From Flavobacterium glycines (lineage in GTDB: Bacteria > Bacteroidota > Bacteroidia > Flavobacteriales > Flavobacteriaceae), in the NCBI RefSeq assembly GCF_900100165.1, contig NZ_FNEO01000001.1, positions 620,001 through 684,000 of the forward strand: DNA of 64,000 nt, read 5' to 3'. The notes beneath the pieces were generated by a model. The model searched no databases and was not told where the DNA came from. It was given only the letters and a program-made list of their open reading frames with translations. Made by a program: the position numbers and the translations under genes. Numbering within the stretch: position 1 is the stretch's first letter; each line of letters begins with the position of its first letter. Positions 9,482 through 18,620 of this stretch are shown piece by piece.

Positions 9482-11941
9482 TTATCGAAAATCAGTCGAT
9501 GTAAAAGTTTGGGTTTGATTATTTGACATCTTTAAATCCAATACTTTTCCATTATAGCGAATTTTAGCGGCTGTTCCTCCAACACTTTTTATAGCAATCT
9601 GCTCTATTTTCTTGTGAGCCCAAACCATGCTTACCTCAAATCCTCCACGAGCTCTCAATCCTTTTACGGAACCATTAACCCAGGTATCCGGCAAAGCCGG
9701 CAATATATCAATCACATAAAAATCTTTGTAAGGTTGTTCGTCATCTGAATACAATTCCTGACTTTGTAATACCATTTCTGTCATACCAGATGTAGCACCA
9801 AAATTACCATCAATTTGAAATGGCGGATGCGCATCAAATAAATTAGCATAAACTCCTCCTACACTTCCTCCTCCTGTTTTTTCGGTATAATTTAAAATAT
9901 CCCGTATCATTTTATAGGCATGATTTCCGTCACGTAATCTCGCCCAAAAATTAATTTTCCAAGCTTTACTCCAACCCGTACCTTCGTCTCCTCTGAGCTC
10001 TAATGATTTTTTACATGCTGCTGCAAAATCAGGTGTATTTATAGCAGATATTTGATTTCCCGGATGCAAACCAAACATATGGGAAGCATGTCTTTGATGT
10101 GGGGTTGATTCTTCATATTCTTTAGACCATTCTAACAATTGCCCCTTACTGCCTATCCTTAACGGAAATAACTTAGCGCGCTTGTCAATGAGTTCTTTGC
10201 GAAACTGATCATCTATATTAAGAACCTTAGTAGCTTCGATTAAATTTGTAAATAAATCCCAACAGATTGACATATCCATAGTAGCGGCTGTTGTAACGGC
10301 ATAATTTTTTCCATTAATTTTAAACTCATTTTCAGGAGATGTTGATGGGGCAGTTACCAAATAGCCCTCTTTTTCAATCAACCAGTCAAAACAAAACAAA
10401 GCCGCTTCTTTCATAACGGGATAAGCCTTAGTCCTTAAATACTCTTTATCCCCGGTAAAACTATAATGCTCCCACAGGTGTTGACAAAGCCAGGTTCCTC
10501 CCATATACCAATTGGCCCAGGTAGGTTCCCCATCTCCCACATCACCTACTGCATTACTCAATCCCCAAATATCCGAATTATGATGTGCTACCCAGCCTTT
10601 GGCTTTGTAATATTCATTTGCAGTAACACTTCCTGTTTTAGACAAGTCCTTTATCCAATCCAATAATGGCCTATGCATTTCGGACAGGTTTGTTTGTTCA
10701 GCCAACCAATAATTCATTTGTGTATTAATATTAATTGTGAAATTAGAACTCCAAGGCGGACGCATTTCTTTATTCCAAATACCCTGTAAATTTGCCGGAC
10801 GTCCTCCTTCACGAGAAGAAGCAATTAATAAATAACGGCCATATTGATAAAATAAACCTTCTAATTGCGGGTCTATAGCTCCTTTAGAATACGATTTTAT
10901 ACGCTCATCCGTAGGCATCATCAGTTGATTTTTATCCGTCAAATTATTTGACAAATCATAACTTACTCTGTTAAAGTAATTTTGATAATCGACAATATGT
11001 TTCTCTTTTAACTTAGCATACGGAAGTTTTTCAGCTTTGAGTAATAAATTTGACGCAATGGCTTTTTCATCTTTCCCTTGAGAATCCGGACATTTATCAA
11101 AACCATTAAAACTGGTAGCAGCAGTCAGATAAATAACAACCTCTGTAGCTTTAAAAACGTGAAGCCCATTTTTATCTGCTTTTACAACACCGTCTTTCAA
11201 TACTGTTTTTACATTTGACTGAAAACGCATTCCGTTACATCCACTTGTATCCGCCCATAAAATAGGTTCACGATCTTTAGGATTATAATAACTTGGATCA
11301 ACACGACTTGGCGCTTTTCCACTCATAACCAATTGATTATTCCCTTTAGGAAGTACTGTTTTGGCTAGAGCACTACTTAAATCAATATCTAATGTAAGCG
11401 CTTTAGGTTTTGAGGCTGTAAATCTTACAACCATCACATTATTAGGAGCAGAAATAAACATTTCCCTAACATATTCAATACCATTTACCTTGAAACGTGT
11501 AGTTGTAGTAGCATTATTTAAATTTAAATCCCTGTAATATTCTGTGGGTTTAACACCATTAAAATTTTGATTAATTTTCAAATCGCCAAGTGGCAGAAAA
11601 CTTTCGCTGTAATAGCCCTGCATTTTTTTGCATAAATCTGTTGCAAGCTGATAATCCTCTTTTTGTAATGCTTCTCTAATTGGCTGCAAATTTTTATATG
11701 CATCAGGATTTACATTTTTCTTCTGCGGACCACCTGACCACAATGATCCTTCATTCAACTGAATTAATTCATTTTCCACTCCGCCAAAAACCATTGCCCC
11801 AATTTGCCCATTTCCTATTGGTAAAGCCTCTACCCACTTTGTTGCAGGTTTATCATACCAAAGTTTAAGATTTTGCTGGGCGACGCTCATTGTCGAAACA
11901 GTTAACAACAACAATACATTAAGTCCTATTCTCATTTGCAA
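9482..11941 (-). CDS. GH95 alpha-L-fucosidase (AfcA-like)
   Basis: An 819-residue exported enzyme with signal peptide MQMRIGLNVLLLLTVSTMSVAQ. The start of the mature protein (LKLWYDKPATKWVEALPIGNGQIGAMVFGG) is the GH95 N-terminal signature. The (alpha/alpha)6 barrel carries equivalents of the characterised inverting catalytic set: Asn410 in QMNYW, Glu537 in TSPENEF and Asp711 in FQIDGNFG. GH95 enzymes typically release alpha-1,2-linked L-fucose from galactose; some members are alpha-galactosidases, but the fucosidase context fits. It lies 24-32 nt from its operon neighbours. Export suggests periplasmic or surface action. Confidence 0.92.
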   Translation of the reverse strand: MQMRIGLNVLLLLTVSTMSVAQQNLKLWYDKPATKWVEALPIGNGQIGAMVFGGVENELIQLNEGSLWSGGPQKKNVNPDAYKNLQPIREALQKEDYQLATDLCKKMQGYYSESFLPLGDLKINQNFNGVKPTEYYRDLNLNNATTTTRFKVNGIEYVREMFISAPNNVMVVRFTASKPKALTLDIDLSSALAKTVLPKGNNQLVMSGKAPSRVDPSYYNPKDREPILWADTSGCNGMRFQSNVKTVLKDGVVKADKNGLHVFKATEVVIYLTAATSFNGFDKCPDSQGKDEKAIASNLLLKAEKLPYAKLKEKHIVDYQNYFNRVSYDLSNNLTDKNQLMMPTDERIKSYSKGAIDPQLEGLFYQYGRYLLIASSREGGRPANLQGIWNKEMRPPWSSNFTININTQMNYWLAEQTNLSEMHRPLLDWIKDLSKTGSVTANEYYKAKGWVAHHNSDIWGLSNAVGDVGDGEPTWANWYMGGTWLCQHLWEHYSFTGDKEYLRTKAYPVMKEAALFCFDWLIEKEGYLVTAPSTSPENEFKINGKNYAVTTAATMDMSICWDLFTNLIEATKVLNIDDQFRKELIDKRAKLFPLRIGSKGQLLEWSKEYEESTPHQRHASHMFGLHPGNQISAINTPDFAAACKKSLELRGDEGTGWSKAWKINFWARLRDGNHAYKMIRDILNYTEKTGGGSVGGVYANLFDAHPPFQIDGNFGATSGMTEMVLQSQELYSDDEQPYKDFYVIDILPALPDTWVNGSVKGLRARGGFEVSMVWAHKKIEQIAIKSVGGTAAKIRYNGKVLDLKMSNNQTQTFTSTDFR

Positions 11942-11973
11942 TACTTATTAAATTTAACCCCTTTAGATTTTTT

Positions 11974-13899
11974 CTAATTCTTCTCCTTTTGTTTTTCTAA
12001 AACAGCTACAAATCCACCTCTTGGAAGACATTCAACATTTAAAACAGCTCCTTTTTTTACATTGATAATTTCCACATCAAAAGATTTGTCGTTTACCCCA
12101 TCCTTAATGAGCTTTAATTTATAATTAGCCTTATCTAAAAAACCAAAATCAATTTTTAATGTTTGCTTTTCATCTTTACCATTAAGTCCCCCTAAATACC
12201 ATTGATTTCCTTTTTTTCGAGCCATAATAACTTTTTCTCCGGGATAACCATCAACAAGTTTGGTCTCATCCCAAGTTACTGGAACTTTTTTGAGAAATTC
12301 TTTAGGCTCTACAGGCAAACTATTATAAGCTTCCGGCCTATCGGCAAAATGCTGTAAAGCTGATTCAAAAACAACTGACAATGCCAGTTCATGCCCATAA
12401 GAAGTAATATGAGGATGCTGCGAATTTGAAAAAGTTACCGGAGTATAATCCATAGAACCAATTACATTTCGAGTAAAAGGCAGCGTAGCATTATGTTCCG
12501 CAGCCTTATTGGTAAGTGTTGGTTTATTGTTATACCATTCGGCACCGTAAACTGCTTCAGTTGTCATTAAGTTCGGATAGGTTCTAGCCCACCCTCTTGG
12601 AACTGTAGCTCCATGAAAATTCACCATTATTTGGTATTTTGCAGCATCTTTCAAAATATCAAGATAAAGCTTCATCATATCCTGTTGGTCTCCGGCAAAA
12701 AAATCAACTTTAATACCATATATTCCAATTTCTTTAAGCCAGGCCAATTCTTTAGCTCTTTTTTCAGCTGTTAACATACGGTCATTTGGAGTTGGTTCAA
12801 GCCAGGATGTACCTGAATTATACCATATCAAAGGTTTAATTCCTTTGCTTTTGGCATAATTTACAGCAGCTATTATATCTCCACCGTTAGTCATAACATC
12901 CCACTCCCAGTCAATAAGCACATAAGGCCATTTCATTGCTACAGCCAAGTCAGTGTATTCAACCACTTTTTGATAATCCTTAGAACCTCTATTATACGCC
13001 CAATAAATCCAGGAAACTGGCCCTGGTTTTATCCAATCCGTTTCTTTTAATTGATTTGGTTCACTAACATCCATAATTAAAGTCGATTCAACCACATCAG
13101 ACAATTGACCAATTATCAAAGTATGCCATTGTGAATTCCATGGCAACATTGTTTTAACTCCTGTTTGTTTGAAATTATCTCTGGGGGAAGCATAACTTAC
13201 TTTGTATTCATTCGGATTTTTCAAATTACTCAATCTTGCAGCGCAATTATTTTCTGTACTATTTGCTTCCGAAATCAATACCCAAACAGGATTATTATTT
13301 ACTTTGAATAAAGCCGGAAATCCCCATTCCTGCTTATTGTTATTTGCTTTTCCGCTGTCTGAAAAAGGGAAAAAATCTTCATACGATTCTGTATAGGACT
13401 GCAACCAACGATTAGTAGTCGATGGAAAAACATAAGTTGTCATCTCGTCTATGACATTTACTAATGCATCTATTTTATCGGTGAATTCATAACGAAATGC
13501 TACACCATCATTATAAACCCTAAAAACAATATTCAGAGGTTTGTTATTTGAATTTACATATTTAAAAACTTTCTCAACACCCTGATTAGCGCAAAGTTTT
13601 CGCTTACCAGCAATCATTTCATATTTTTGGTTCACCTCTTTAACTTTAGATGCATCTACCAGTTTCAGGTTATCCGTAAACTGCTGATCATCTCTGACAA
13701 TACCCATAGGTGAATTGGGCAGTACTTCAATATATTCTAATTTGTTTTTATACAAAATCTTAAAAGATACTTGTCCAAAAGAGTTATTATCCGCAGTAAC
13801 AATCACCTTAATCTTTTTATTTGGCGACAAAATTTCCTGAGCATTTATTGAAAATATGCTTGAAATAAATAGACATACAATTAAACCAATGTATTTCAT
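11974..13899 (-). CDS. GH97 glycosidase of the retaining type, probable alpha-galactosidase
   Basis: A 641-residue exported enzyme (signal peptide to about residue 20, SINAQ). It shows the GH97 plan: N-terminal beta-sandwich (SPNKKIKVIVTADN, GIVRDDQQF), a barrel with SWIYWAYNRGSKDYQ and YVLIDWEWD, and a C-terminal beta domain. GH97 contains inverting alpha-glucosidases (SusB) with a Glu base and retaining alpha-galactosidases with an Asp nucleophile. Here IKVDFFAGD places Asp399 at the nucleophile position and Glu448 (TTEAVYGAEW) as probable acid/base, favouring the retaining alpha-galactosidase subgroup. In this operon it would remove alpha-galactose from fucosylated chains. Subgroup assignment is by motif only. 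Confidence 0.87.
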   Translation of the reverse strand: MKYIGLIVCLFISSIFSINAQEILSPNKKIKVIVTADNNSFGQVSFKILYKNKLEYIEVLPNSPMGIVRDDQQFTDNLKLVDASKVKEVNQKYEMIAGKRKLCANQGVEKVFKYVNSNNKPLNIVFRVYNDGVAFRYEFTDKIDALVNVIDEMTTYVFPSTTNRWLQSYTESYEDFFPFSDSGKANNNKQEWGFPALFKVNNNPVWVLISEANSTENNCAARLSNLKNPNEYKVSYASPRDNFKQTGVKTMLPWNSQWHTLIIGQLSDVVESTLIMDVSEPNQLKETDWIKPGPVSWIYWAYNRGSKDYQKVVEYTDLAVAMKWPYVLIDWEWDVMTNGGDIIAAVNYAKSKGIKPLIWYNSGTSWLEPTPNDRMLTAEKRAKELAWLKEIGIYGIKVDFFAGDQQDMMKLYLDILKDAAKYQIMVNFHGATVPRGWARTYPNLMTTEAVYGAEWYNNKPTLTNKAAEHNATLPFTRNVIGSMDYTPVTFSNSQHPHITSYGHELALSVVFESALQHFADRPEAYNSLPVEPKEFLKKVPVTWDETKLVDGYPGEKVIMARKKGNQWYLGGLNGKDEKQTLKIDFGFLDKANYKLKLIKDGVNDKSFDVEIINVKKGAVLNVECLPRGGFVAVLEKQKEKN

Positions 13900-13934
13900 T
13901 GTTTCTTATTCGGTTTTGTGATTAAAAAATATTT

Positions 13935-15446
13935 TCAGAGGTTAATTCCTTCTATTTTTAAAGTAAAGGGATTTTCAGTAATTTTTTCTTTTGGCAAAAT
14001 AATTTTAAGTCCCTGTTCATTCTGTTCAAATTCTAATTCATTTGGGAAACCTAACAAAGAAATTTTCCGAACTTTACCTTCAATAATTGGCAAAGACGCA
14101 ATAAAAATCGGTTCAGATGACCATTTAAGACAAATAGCATATAAATTTTTATTTTTGGATGTAAATCGTATTACTCCTTCACCATATTTTTTCCAGGCTC
14201 TTGTTCCATAAATTCCATCACCATTTATTTTAAGCCAGGAACCTACTCCTAAAAGAATTTCTTTTTGTTCTTGTGGAATAGTACCATCACTTTTTGGAGA
14301 AATATTCAACATGAGATTACCATTACGGCTCACATTCTCGATCAATCTTCTGATTATTATTGCTGAATTGCTTAGTTTCATTCCCTCTACATAACCAAAC
14401 TTATCGCCAATAGGGTCATCTACTTGCCATACGTAATCCGTAAGCTCTTTTGGTGCTCTTCCTTGACGTTCAAAATCACGAATACTGCCTGAAAGATAAG
14501 CATCACTTTTTGTACTTATAGACACGGGCTTCTTCCATTGTGCCGCCCTGTTGTAATAATAGGCAGCAAAACGTAATTTTACAGCATCTAAACTTCTGCT
14601 GTTTACACCATTGTCAAACCAAAACATATCGGGCTTGTATTTATCGACTAATTCCTGACAACGAGCCAACCATTCTTCCAAAAAAGCCTGACTTTGGGGT
14701 GCATAAATCTGATCTTCTATCACTTCTTCTCCACCTACTGCTGGTTTACGCACAGGCTCCGGCTGAGGAGGTCCATAAAAATCAGCATAAGCAGGATCAA
14801 ATAAATCTGTTTTCGTACCGAGTTTTGGATACATAAAATCCCAATGCTCCATTCTGTGGTTTGATACTCCAAATTTTAAACCCTTTTTACGAACAGCTTT
14901 ACTTAATTCGCCTATAAAATCAATTTTAGGTCCCATATCTTTTGAGTCCCATTTAGTAAGTTTACTGTCGTACATTGCAAATCCATCATGGTGCTCAGCT
15001 GTTGGTACCACATATTTAGCTCCGGATGCTTCAAATAAATCGGCCCACTCCTGAGCATTGAATTGCTCCATTTTAAACAATGGAATTAAATCTTTGTAGC
15101 CTATTTTATCTACAGTTCCTCCAAAATGTTCTGTATGCCAACGCTGAACTTCCGGATTGCTATACATATGACGCGGATACCATTCACTTGCATGTGCAGC
15201 AACAGTATATACTCCATAATGAATAAAAATTCCAAATTTTCCATCTAAAAACCATTCCGGAGTACTATAATTTTCTTTTATAGATTCCCATGTTGGCTTA
15301 TAGGGCCCTTTCGGGATAGCCGCAGCCTTTCCGCCTGGGAGCTCAATTGTAACTCTTGGAGGCGAAGGTTGATTTTGTGCATGTAGACTCTCAACTGTCT
15401 GACTTAATATTGTTACAATCATTAACACTTTGAAAAATCTTCTCAT
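13935..15446 (-). CDS. GH29 alpha-L-fucosidase
   Basis: A 503-residue exported retaining fucosidase with signal peptide ending near LHAQ (residue 24). GH29 motifs present: WFLDGKFGIFIHYGVYTV, SEWYPRHMY, YVVPTAEHHDGFAMYDSKLTKW, and the nucleophile strand DMFWFDNG with Asp278. The C-terminal part has the small beta domain after MLNISPKSDGTIP. GH29 enzymes remove alpha-1,2/3/4/6-fucose; the linkage cannot be read here. It is 46 nt downstream of a second, clearly different GH29 gene and 35 nt upstream of GH97, inside one operon. Confidence 0.93.
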   Translation of the reverse strand: MRRFFKVLMIVTILSQTVESLHAQNQPSPPRVTIELPGGKAAAIPKGPYKPTWESIKENYSTPEWFLDGKFGIFIHYGVYTVAAHASEWYPRHMYSNPEVQRWHTEHFGGTVDKIGYKDLIPLFKMEQFNAQEWADLFEASGAKYVVPTAEHHDGFAMYDSKLTKWDSKDMGPKIDFIGELSKAVRKKGLKFGVSNHRMEHWDFMYPKLGTKTDLFDPAYADFYGPPQPEPVRKPAVGGEEVIEDQIYAPQSQAFLEEWLARCQELVDKYKPDMFWFDNGVNSRSLDAVKLRFAAYYYNRAAQWKKPVSISTKSDAYLSGSIRDFERQGRAPKELTDYVWQVDDPIGDKFGYVEGMKLSNSAIIIRRLIENVSRNGNLMLNISPKSDGTIPQEQKEILLGVGSWLKINGDGIYGTRAWKKYGEGVIRFTSKNKNLYAICLKWSSEPIFIASLPIIEGKVRKISLLGFPNELEFEQNEQGLKIILPKEKITENPFTLKIEGINL

Positions 15447-15492
15447 TTGGCTAAATTTATTATTAATTCGTTTTAACGAGACTATTCAAATT

Positions 15493-17136
15493 TTAAACAA
15501 TTTCCAAAGCATTAGCATACGAAGCTTCCGGTTTTTGACTTGGGAAATACACTTCAAGAGCCTGTTCAGTTTGTTTAAACTTCAATTTTTCTCCTGTACT
15601 TACTAATTTTATTTGTCTTATTTTCTCAGTATGATTTGGATTTGATTTCCCTAAACTTTTTATAGCAGCCACGCCATTCTCCGGCCAGGCCATTACCGTA
15701 GCATACAGTTTGTTATCTTTTTGAGCAAAACGAATATCTTCGGCTGTATAAGGTTTCCCTTTCCCTTCGTTGAATCCCTGAGCAGTCAAAGCTCCGGCAC
15801 TTGCTTGTTGTGGGCCTTCGCCAAATACTTTCCAGGGACGCGTACCATAAATACTTTTACTGTTCAACTTCATCCAAACACCGATTTCTTTTACGATTTC
15901 TCGTTCTAACTCATCGATACTTCCATCGCCACGCACCGGAATATTCAACATCAAATTTCCGTTTTTACTCACCACATCTACCAGCGTATGAATAACTGTT
16001 TTAGCCGATTTGTATCGTTTGTTATTGTAAACACCACGATCATAATGCCAGTTTCCAATGCAGGTATCGGTTTGCCAGGGCAAAGGCTCGATATTGTTAC
16101 TTTGCCCTTTTTCGATATCCCAAACCATCGTTTTACGTTGTTGTTCGGTTAGAATTTTACCCGTAATAACTGTCTGAACCGTTTTATTTTTTTGCAAACT
16201 TTTATTATACATATGCGCTGCAATACGTAAACCTGCATCACTCACAGGCCACAATGGTAATGCTGTATCGTCAAAATAAATCATATCCGGATTGTATTTC
16301 TCAATCAGATCAATTGTTCTGTCGTGGAATTTTTCACAATAAGCTGATGATGGTACTGAAGCTCCGTCTGCCCAATCCCACTGACTATGCACCGATGCTC
16401 TATCTGAAGTTTTTACACTTAAGGGGTGATTTTGTGCATACAAATCCTGAGGATCCAAACCTTCCCACCAGGTTCCTTTTCCATCCGCTTTAGTTAGTTT
16501 TCCATCATAAGGCACTCCTGCTAAAGGTCCATTTTTATCAGCACCCTGAGCAGTATCAAACCAATTCCAGGCATGGGCAGCGTGAACACTCACGGCAAAA
16601 GGTAATCCTGCTTTACGGGCGGCTTTTTCCCATCCGGCAATGATATCTTTTTTAGGACCAACTTTAGTCGAATTCCATTGTGGTTGGTATTTGCTGTCAT
16701 ACAAATCTAAATTATCATGATGATTGGCCATTGCCATAAAATATTTGGCTCCGGAATCTTTATACAAATTCACCAATTCTTCCGGATTCCATTTATCGGC
16801 TTTCCAAACATTGATTACATCTTTGAATCCAAATTTTGACGGATGTCCATACTTTTCCAAATGGTATTTATACTGCCTTGAACCTTCTTCATACATCCCT
16901 CTTCCGTACCAGTCTCCTGCTTCAGGTTCACACTGAGGTCCCCAATGTGCCCACATTCCAAATTTAGCATCACGAAACCAATCCGGAACCTGATATTTCT
17001 CTAACGAATCCCATGTTGGTTCAAATGGTCCTTTGAAAGCTGGGGTATTTAAAATTTTCGAATAACCTAACATTGGCGACAAATAGAGTCCAGCTAATGC
17101 TGATATCCCTAATTTCAAAGCGTTTCTTCTTTCCAT
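15493..17136 (-). CDS. GH29 alpha-L-fucosidase with twin-arginine-like leader, first gene of the operon
   Basis: A 547-residue GH29 protein. The leader begins MERRNALKLGISALAGLYLSP, with a double Arg followed by a moderately hydrophobic stretch, resembling a Tat signal rather than the Sec leader of the neighbouring GH29. Catalytic-domain motifs are WFRDAKFGMWAHWGPQCEPEAGDWYGRGMY, YFMAMANHHDNLDLYDSKYQPW-like sequence, and DMIYFDDTALPLW with Asp289 as nucleophile candidate. It ends with the usual C-terminal beta domain after MLNIPVRGDGSID. The two GH29 proteins differ through most of their length, so they likely serve different linkages. It is divergent from the AraC-type gene, with the operon promoter expected in 17137-17250. 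Confidence 0.9.
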   Translation of the reverse strand: MERRNALKLGISALAGLYLSPMLGYSKILNTPAFKGPFEPTWDSLEKYQVPDWFRDAKFGMWAHWGPQCEPEAGDWYGRGMYEEGSRQYKYHLEKYGHPSKFGFKDVINVWKADKWNPEELVNLYKDSGAKYFMAMANHHDNLDLYDSKYQPQWNSTKVGPKKDIIAGWEKAARKAGLPFAVSVHAAHAWNWFDTAQGADKNGPLAGVPYDGKLTKADGKGTWWEGLDPQDLYAQNHPLSVKTSDRASVHSQWDWADGASVPSSAYCEKFHDRTIDLIEKYNPDMIYFDDTALPLWPVSDAGLRIAAHMYNKSLQKNKTVQTVITGKILTEQQRKTMVWDIEKGQSNNIEPLPWQTDTCIGNWHYDRGVYNNKRYKSAKTVIHTLVDVVSKNGNLMLNIPVRGDGSIDELEREIVKEIGVWMKLNSKSIYGTRPWKVFGEGPQQASAGALTAQGFNEGKGKPYTAEDIRFAQKDNKLYATVMAWPENGVAAIKSLGKSNPNHTEKIRQIKLVSTGEKLKFKQTEQALEVYFPSQKPEASYANALEIV

Positions 17137-17249
17137 TTTTTACAATTTAGATAGTGTTTTATATATTTCCGATTTCTTATATTTTTTTAAAACTAAAATC
17201 AAACAATAAAATAACCGCTCAAGCATTTTTAAACTAGATATTTTAGTTA

Positions 17250-17257
17250 TAATTTTG
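17250..17257 (+). promoter_or_regulatory. Candidate -7 box for the AraC-type regulator gene
   Basis: TAATTTTG matches the TAnnTTTG consensus, but no -33 TTG is correctly spaced. If used, transcription would start near 17264, leaving a leader of about 115 nt that includes the direct repeats. Confidence 0.3.
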
Positions 17258-17319
17258 ATTATTAGTTTTTTTTACGCTTTATTTTTAAACAAATGTAAAC
17301 TGACAACATCATATATATT

Positions 17320-17360
17320 TTATTCAAAAACGATTTTTTATTATTCAAAAACGATTTTTT
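17320..17360 (+). repeat. Exact 20-bp direct repeat with 21-bp period before the AraC-type gene
   Basis: The 20-mer TTATTCAAAAACGATTTTTT occurs at 17320-17339 and again at 17341-17360, ending 17 nt before the ATG at 17378. A 21-bp period puts both copies on the same DNA face. AraC-type regulators characteristically bind direct repeats with about two-turn spacing, so this may be an autoregulatory operator. It could also be a simple slippage duplication. Confidence 0.6.
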
Positions 17361-17377
17361 CATCTTTTCTTATCATT

Positions 17378-18262
17378 ATGTCCAAAAATGTTTTCAAACA
17401 TTCCTTTTCCTTACTACACATTGATTATGTGAAACTTAACCACAAATGGAATTTCAACAATGTAATTAGCCCCTACTACCGATTATATTATATTGATGAA
17501 GGAATGGGTTCTATTTCGAACGGTTCGGAAAAAATCATTTTGGAACCCGGCTACTTATATCTTATTCCGAGTTTTACAATTTGTAATTTGAATTGTGAAG
17601 AATATCTAAGCCAATATTTCATCCAGTTTTTCGAAGAATCTCCCGATGGAATTTCATTATTTAGTCAAAATAGAAATGTAATGAAATTAGCTGCGACTGA
17701 AACCGACATTATCCTAATCAAAAAAATGCTCCAGGGCAATCCCGGAAGAGGAATTAACCGATCAAACAATCCGAAAGAATATGAAAAAGAAGCTTTTTAT
17801 AAAGAATACCGTTCTCTTAACAACACTATGAAAACGCATCTGAAATTTGAAAATCAAGGAATTCTGCTTTTATTAATTTCCAGATTTTTAAACGATACAA
17901 ATTTCAAACAAAATGCTCCACAAAGCACACCCTCAAAAATTCTGGACAGCATGAGCTACATTCAGCTTCATTTAGACAAAAACCTGACGGTTGCCGAATT
18001 AGCCCAAAGAGTGAATCAAAATCAGGATTATTTTTCGAAACAATTTCAACTCCATACCGGACAACGTCCTTTAAACTACATTCACGAAAAAAAAATAGAA
18101 CGGGCGCAATACCTTATTGCCACAACCACTAAAAGTCTTTTAGAAATTGCGCTGGATACCGGTTTTTCTAATTTGCCGCACTTTTCAAAAATATTCAAAC
18201 AAATAGTAAGCCTTACTCCGGGAGAATACCGTAATCAAAATGATTTTTACTTAAAAAATTAG
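17378..18262 (+). CDS. AraC-family transcriptional regulator of the fucosidase operon
   Basis: A 294-residue cytoplasmic regulator: a cupin-like N-terminal sensing domain (about 1-180; YRLYYIDEGMGSISNGSEKIILEPGYLYLIPSF is the cupin stretch) and a C-terminal double helix-turn-helix (about 195-290; LTVAELAQRVNQNQDYFSKQFQLHTG, then LLEIALDTGFSNLPHFSKIFKQ and LTPGEYR). I chose the ATG at 17378. An in-frame TTG at 17255 would add 41 poorly structured residues and translate the direct repeat. It is divergent from the six-gene glycosidase operon, so it most likely senses fucose or an oligosaccharide and controls that operon. The ligand is inference. Confidence 0.88.
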   Translation: MSKNVFKHSFSLLHIDYVKLNHKWNFNNVISPYYRLYYIDEGMGSISNGSEKIILEPGYLYLIPSFTICNLNCEEYLSQYFIQFFEESPDGISLFSQNRNVMKLAATETDIILIKKMLQGNPGRGINRSNNPKEYEKEAFYKEYRSLNNTMKTHLKFENQGILLLLISRFLNDTNFKQNAPQSTPSKILDSMSYIQLHLDKNLTVAELAQRVNQNQDYFSKQFQLHTGQRPLNYIHEKKIERAQYLIATTTKSLLEIALDTGFSNLPHFSKIFKQIVSLTPGEYRNQNDFYLKN

Positions 18263-18620
18263 ATTGTTCCGAACAAAAAAGAAAAACTAATTATTACACA
18301 CCTAAAAACTACCTGAAAAAGCCGCCAAACGATTATTTTTTCACAAGGCAACACAGTCTTTTACAACAAAATAAGATAATTAGTAATAAATTAAAATCCA
18401 TTACTTAAAAAGTAATTCATTATCAAAAAATTACTAACAAACACCATTTTAAAGGACTTCTCAAGGCATATTAGAACTCAAAAATATCGTTTAAAATACA
18501 AATTTATCCGACAAAATACATTTTTTTTCAAGTTTTGTAATCTTTTTATAACTAAAAATAAGGTTTTAAAGTAGTAATTGTATATTTTTGTTTATGCATT
18601 ATTAATTTTAATCCTATTTT
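18263..18620. other. 358-bp gene-free region before the sprB operon
   Basis: No convincing reading frame or RNA gene is seen. It is very AT-rich and contains a small perfect inverted repeat (ATTACTT/AAGTAAT, 18402-18418) and a good -7 promoter box at 18583. It separates the AraC-type gene from the gliding operon and probably holds that operon's promoter and leader. Confidence 0.6.
18583..18590 (+). promoter_or_regulatory. Candidate -7 box of the sprB operon promoter
   Basis: TATTTTTG matches TAnnTTTG and lies 30 nt before the ATG at 18621, a normal leader length. A correctly spaced -33 TTG was not found. It is the best promoter candidate upstream of the first gene of the co-directional run to sprF. 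Confidence 0.45.

Noticed and set aside
17255-17377. Upstream TTG extension of the AraC-type gene
   Set aside because: It would translate the direct repeat into a repeated SKTIFYY-like string and add no domain; the ATG at 17378 fits the cupin start.
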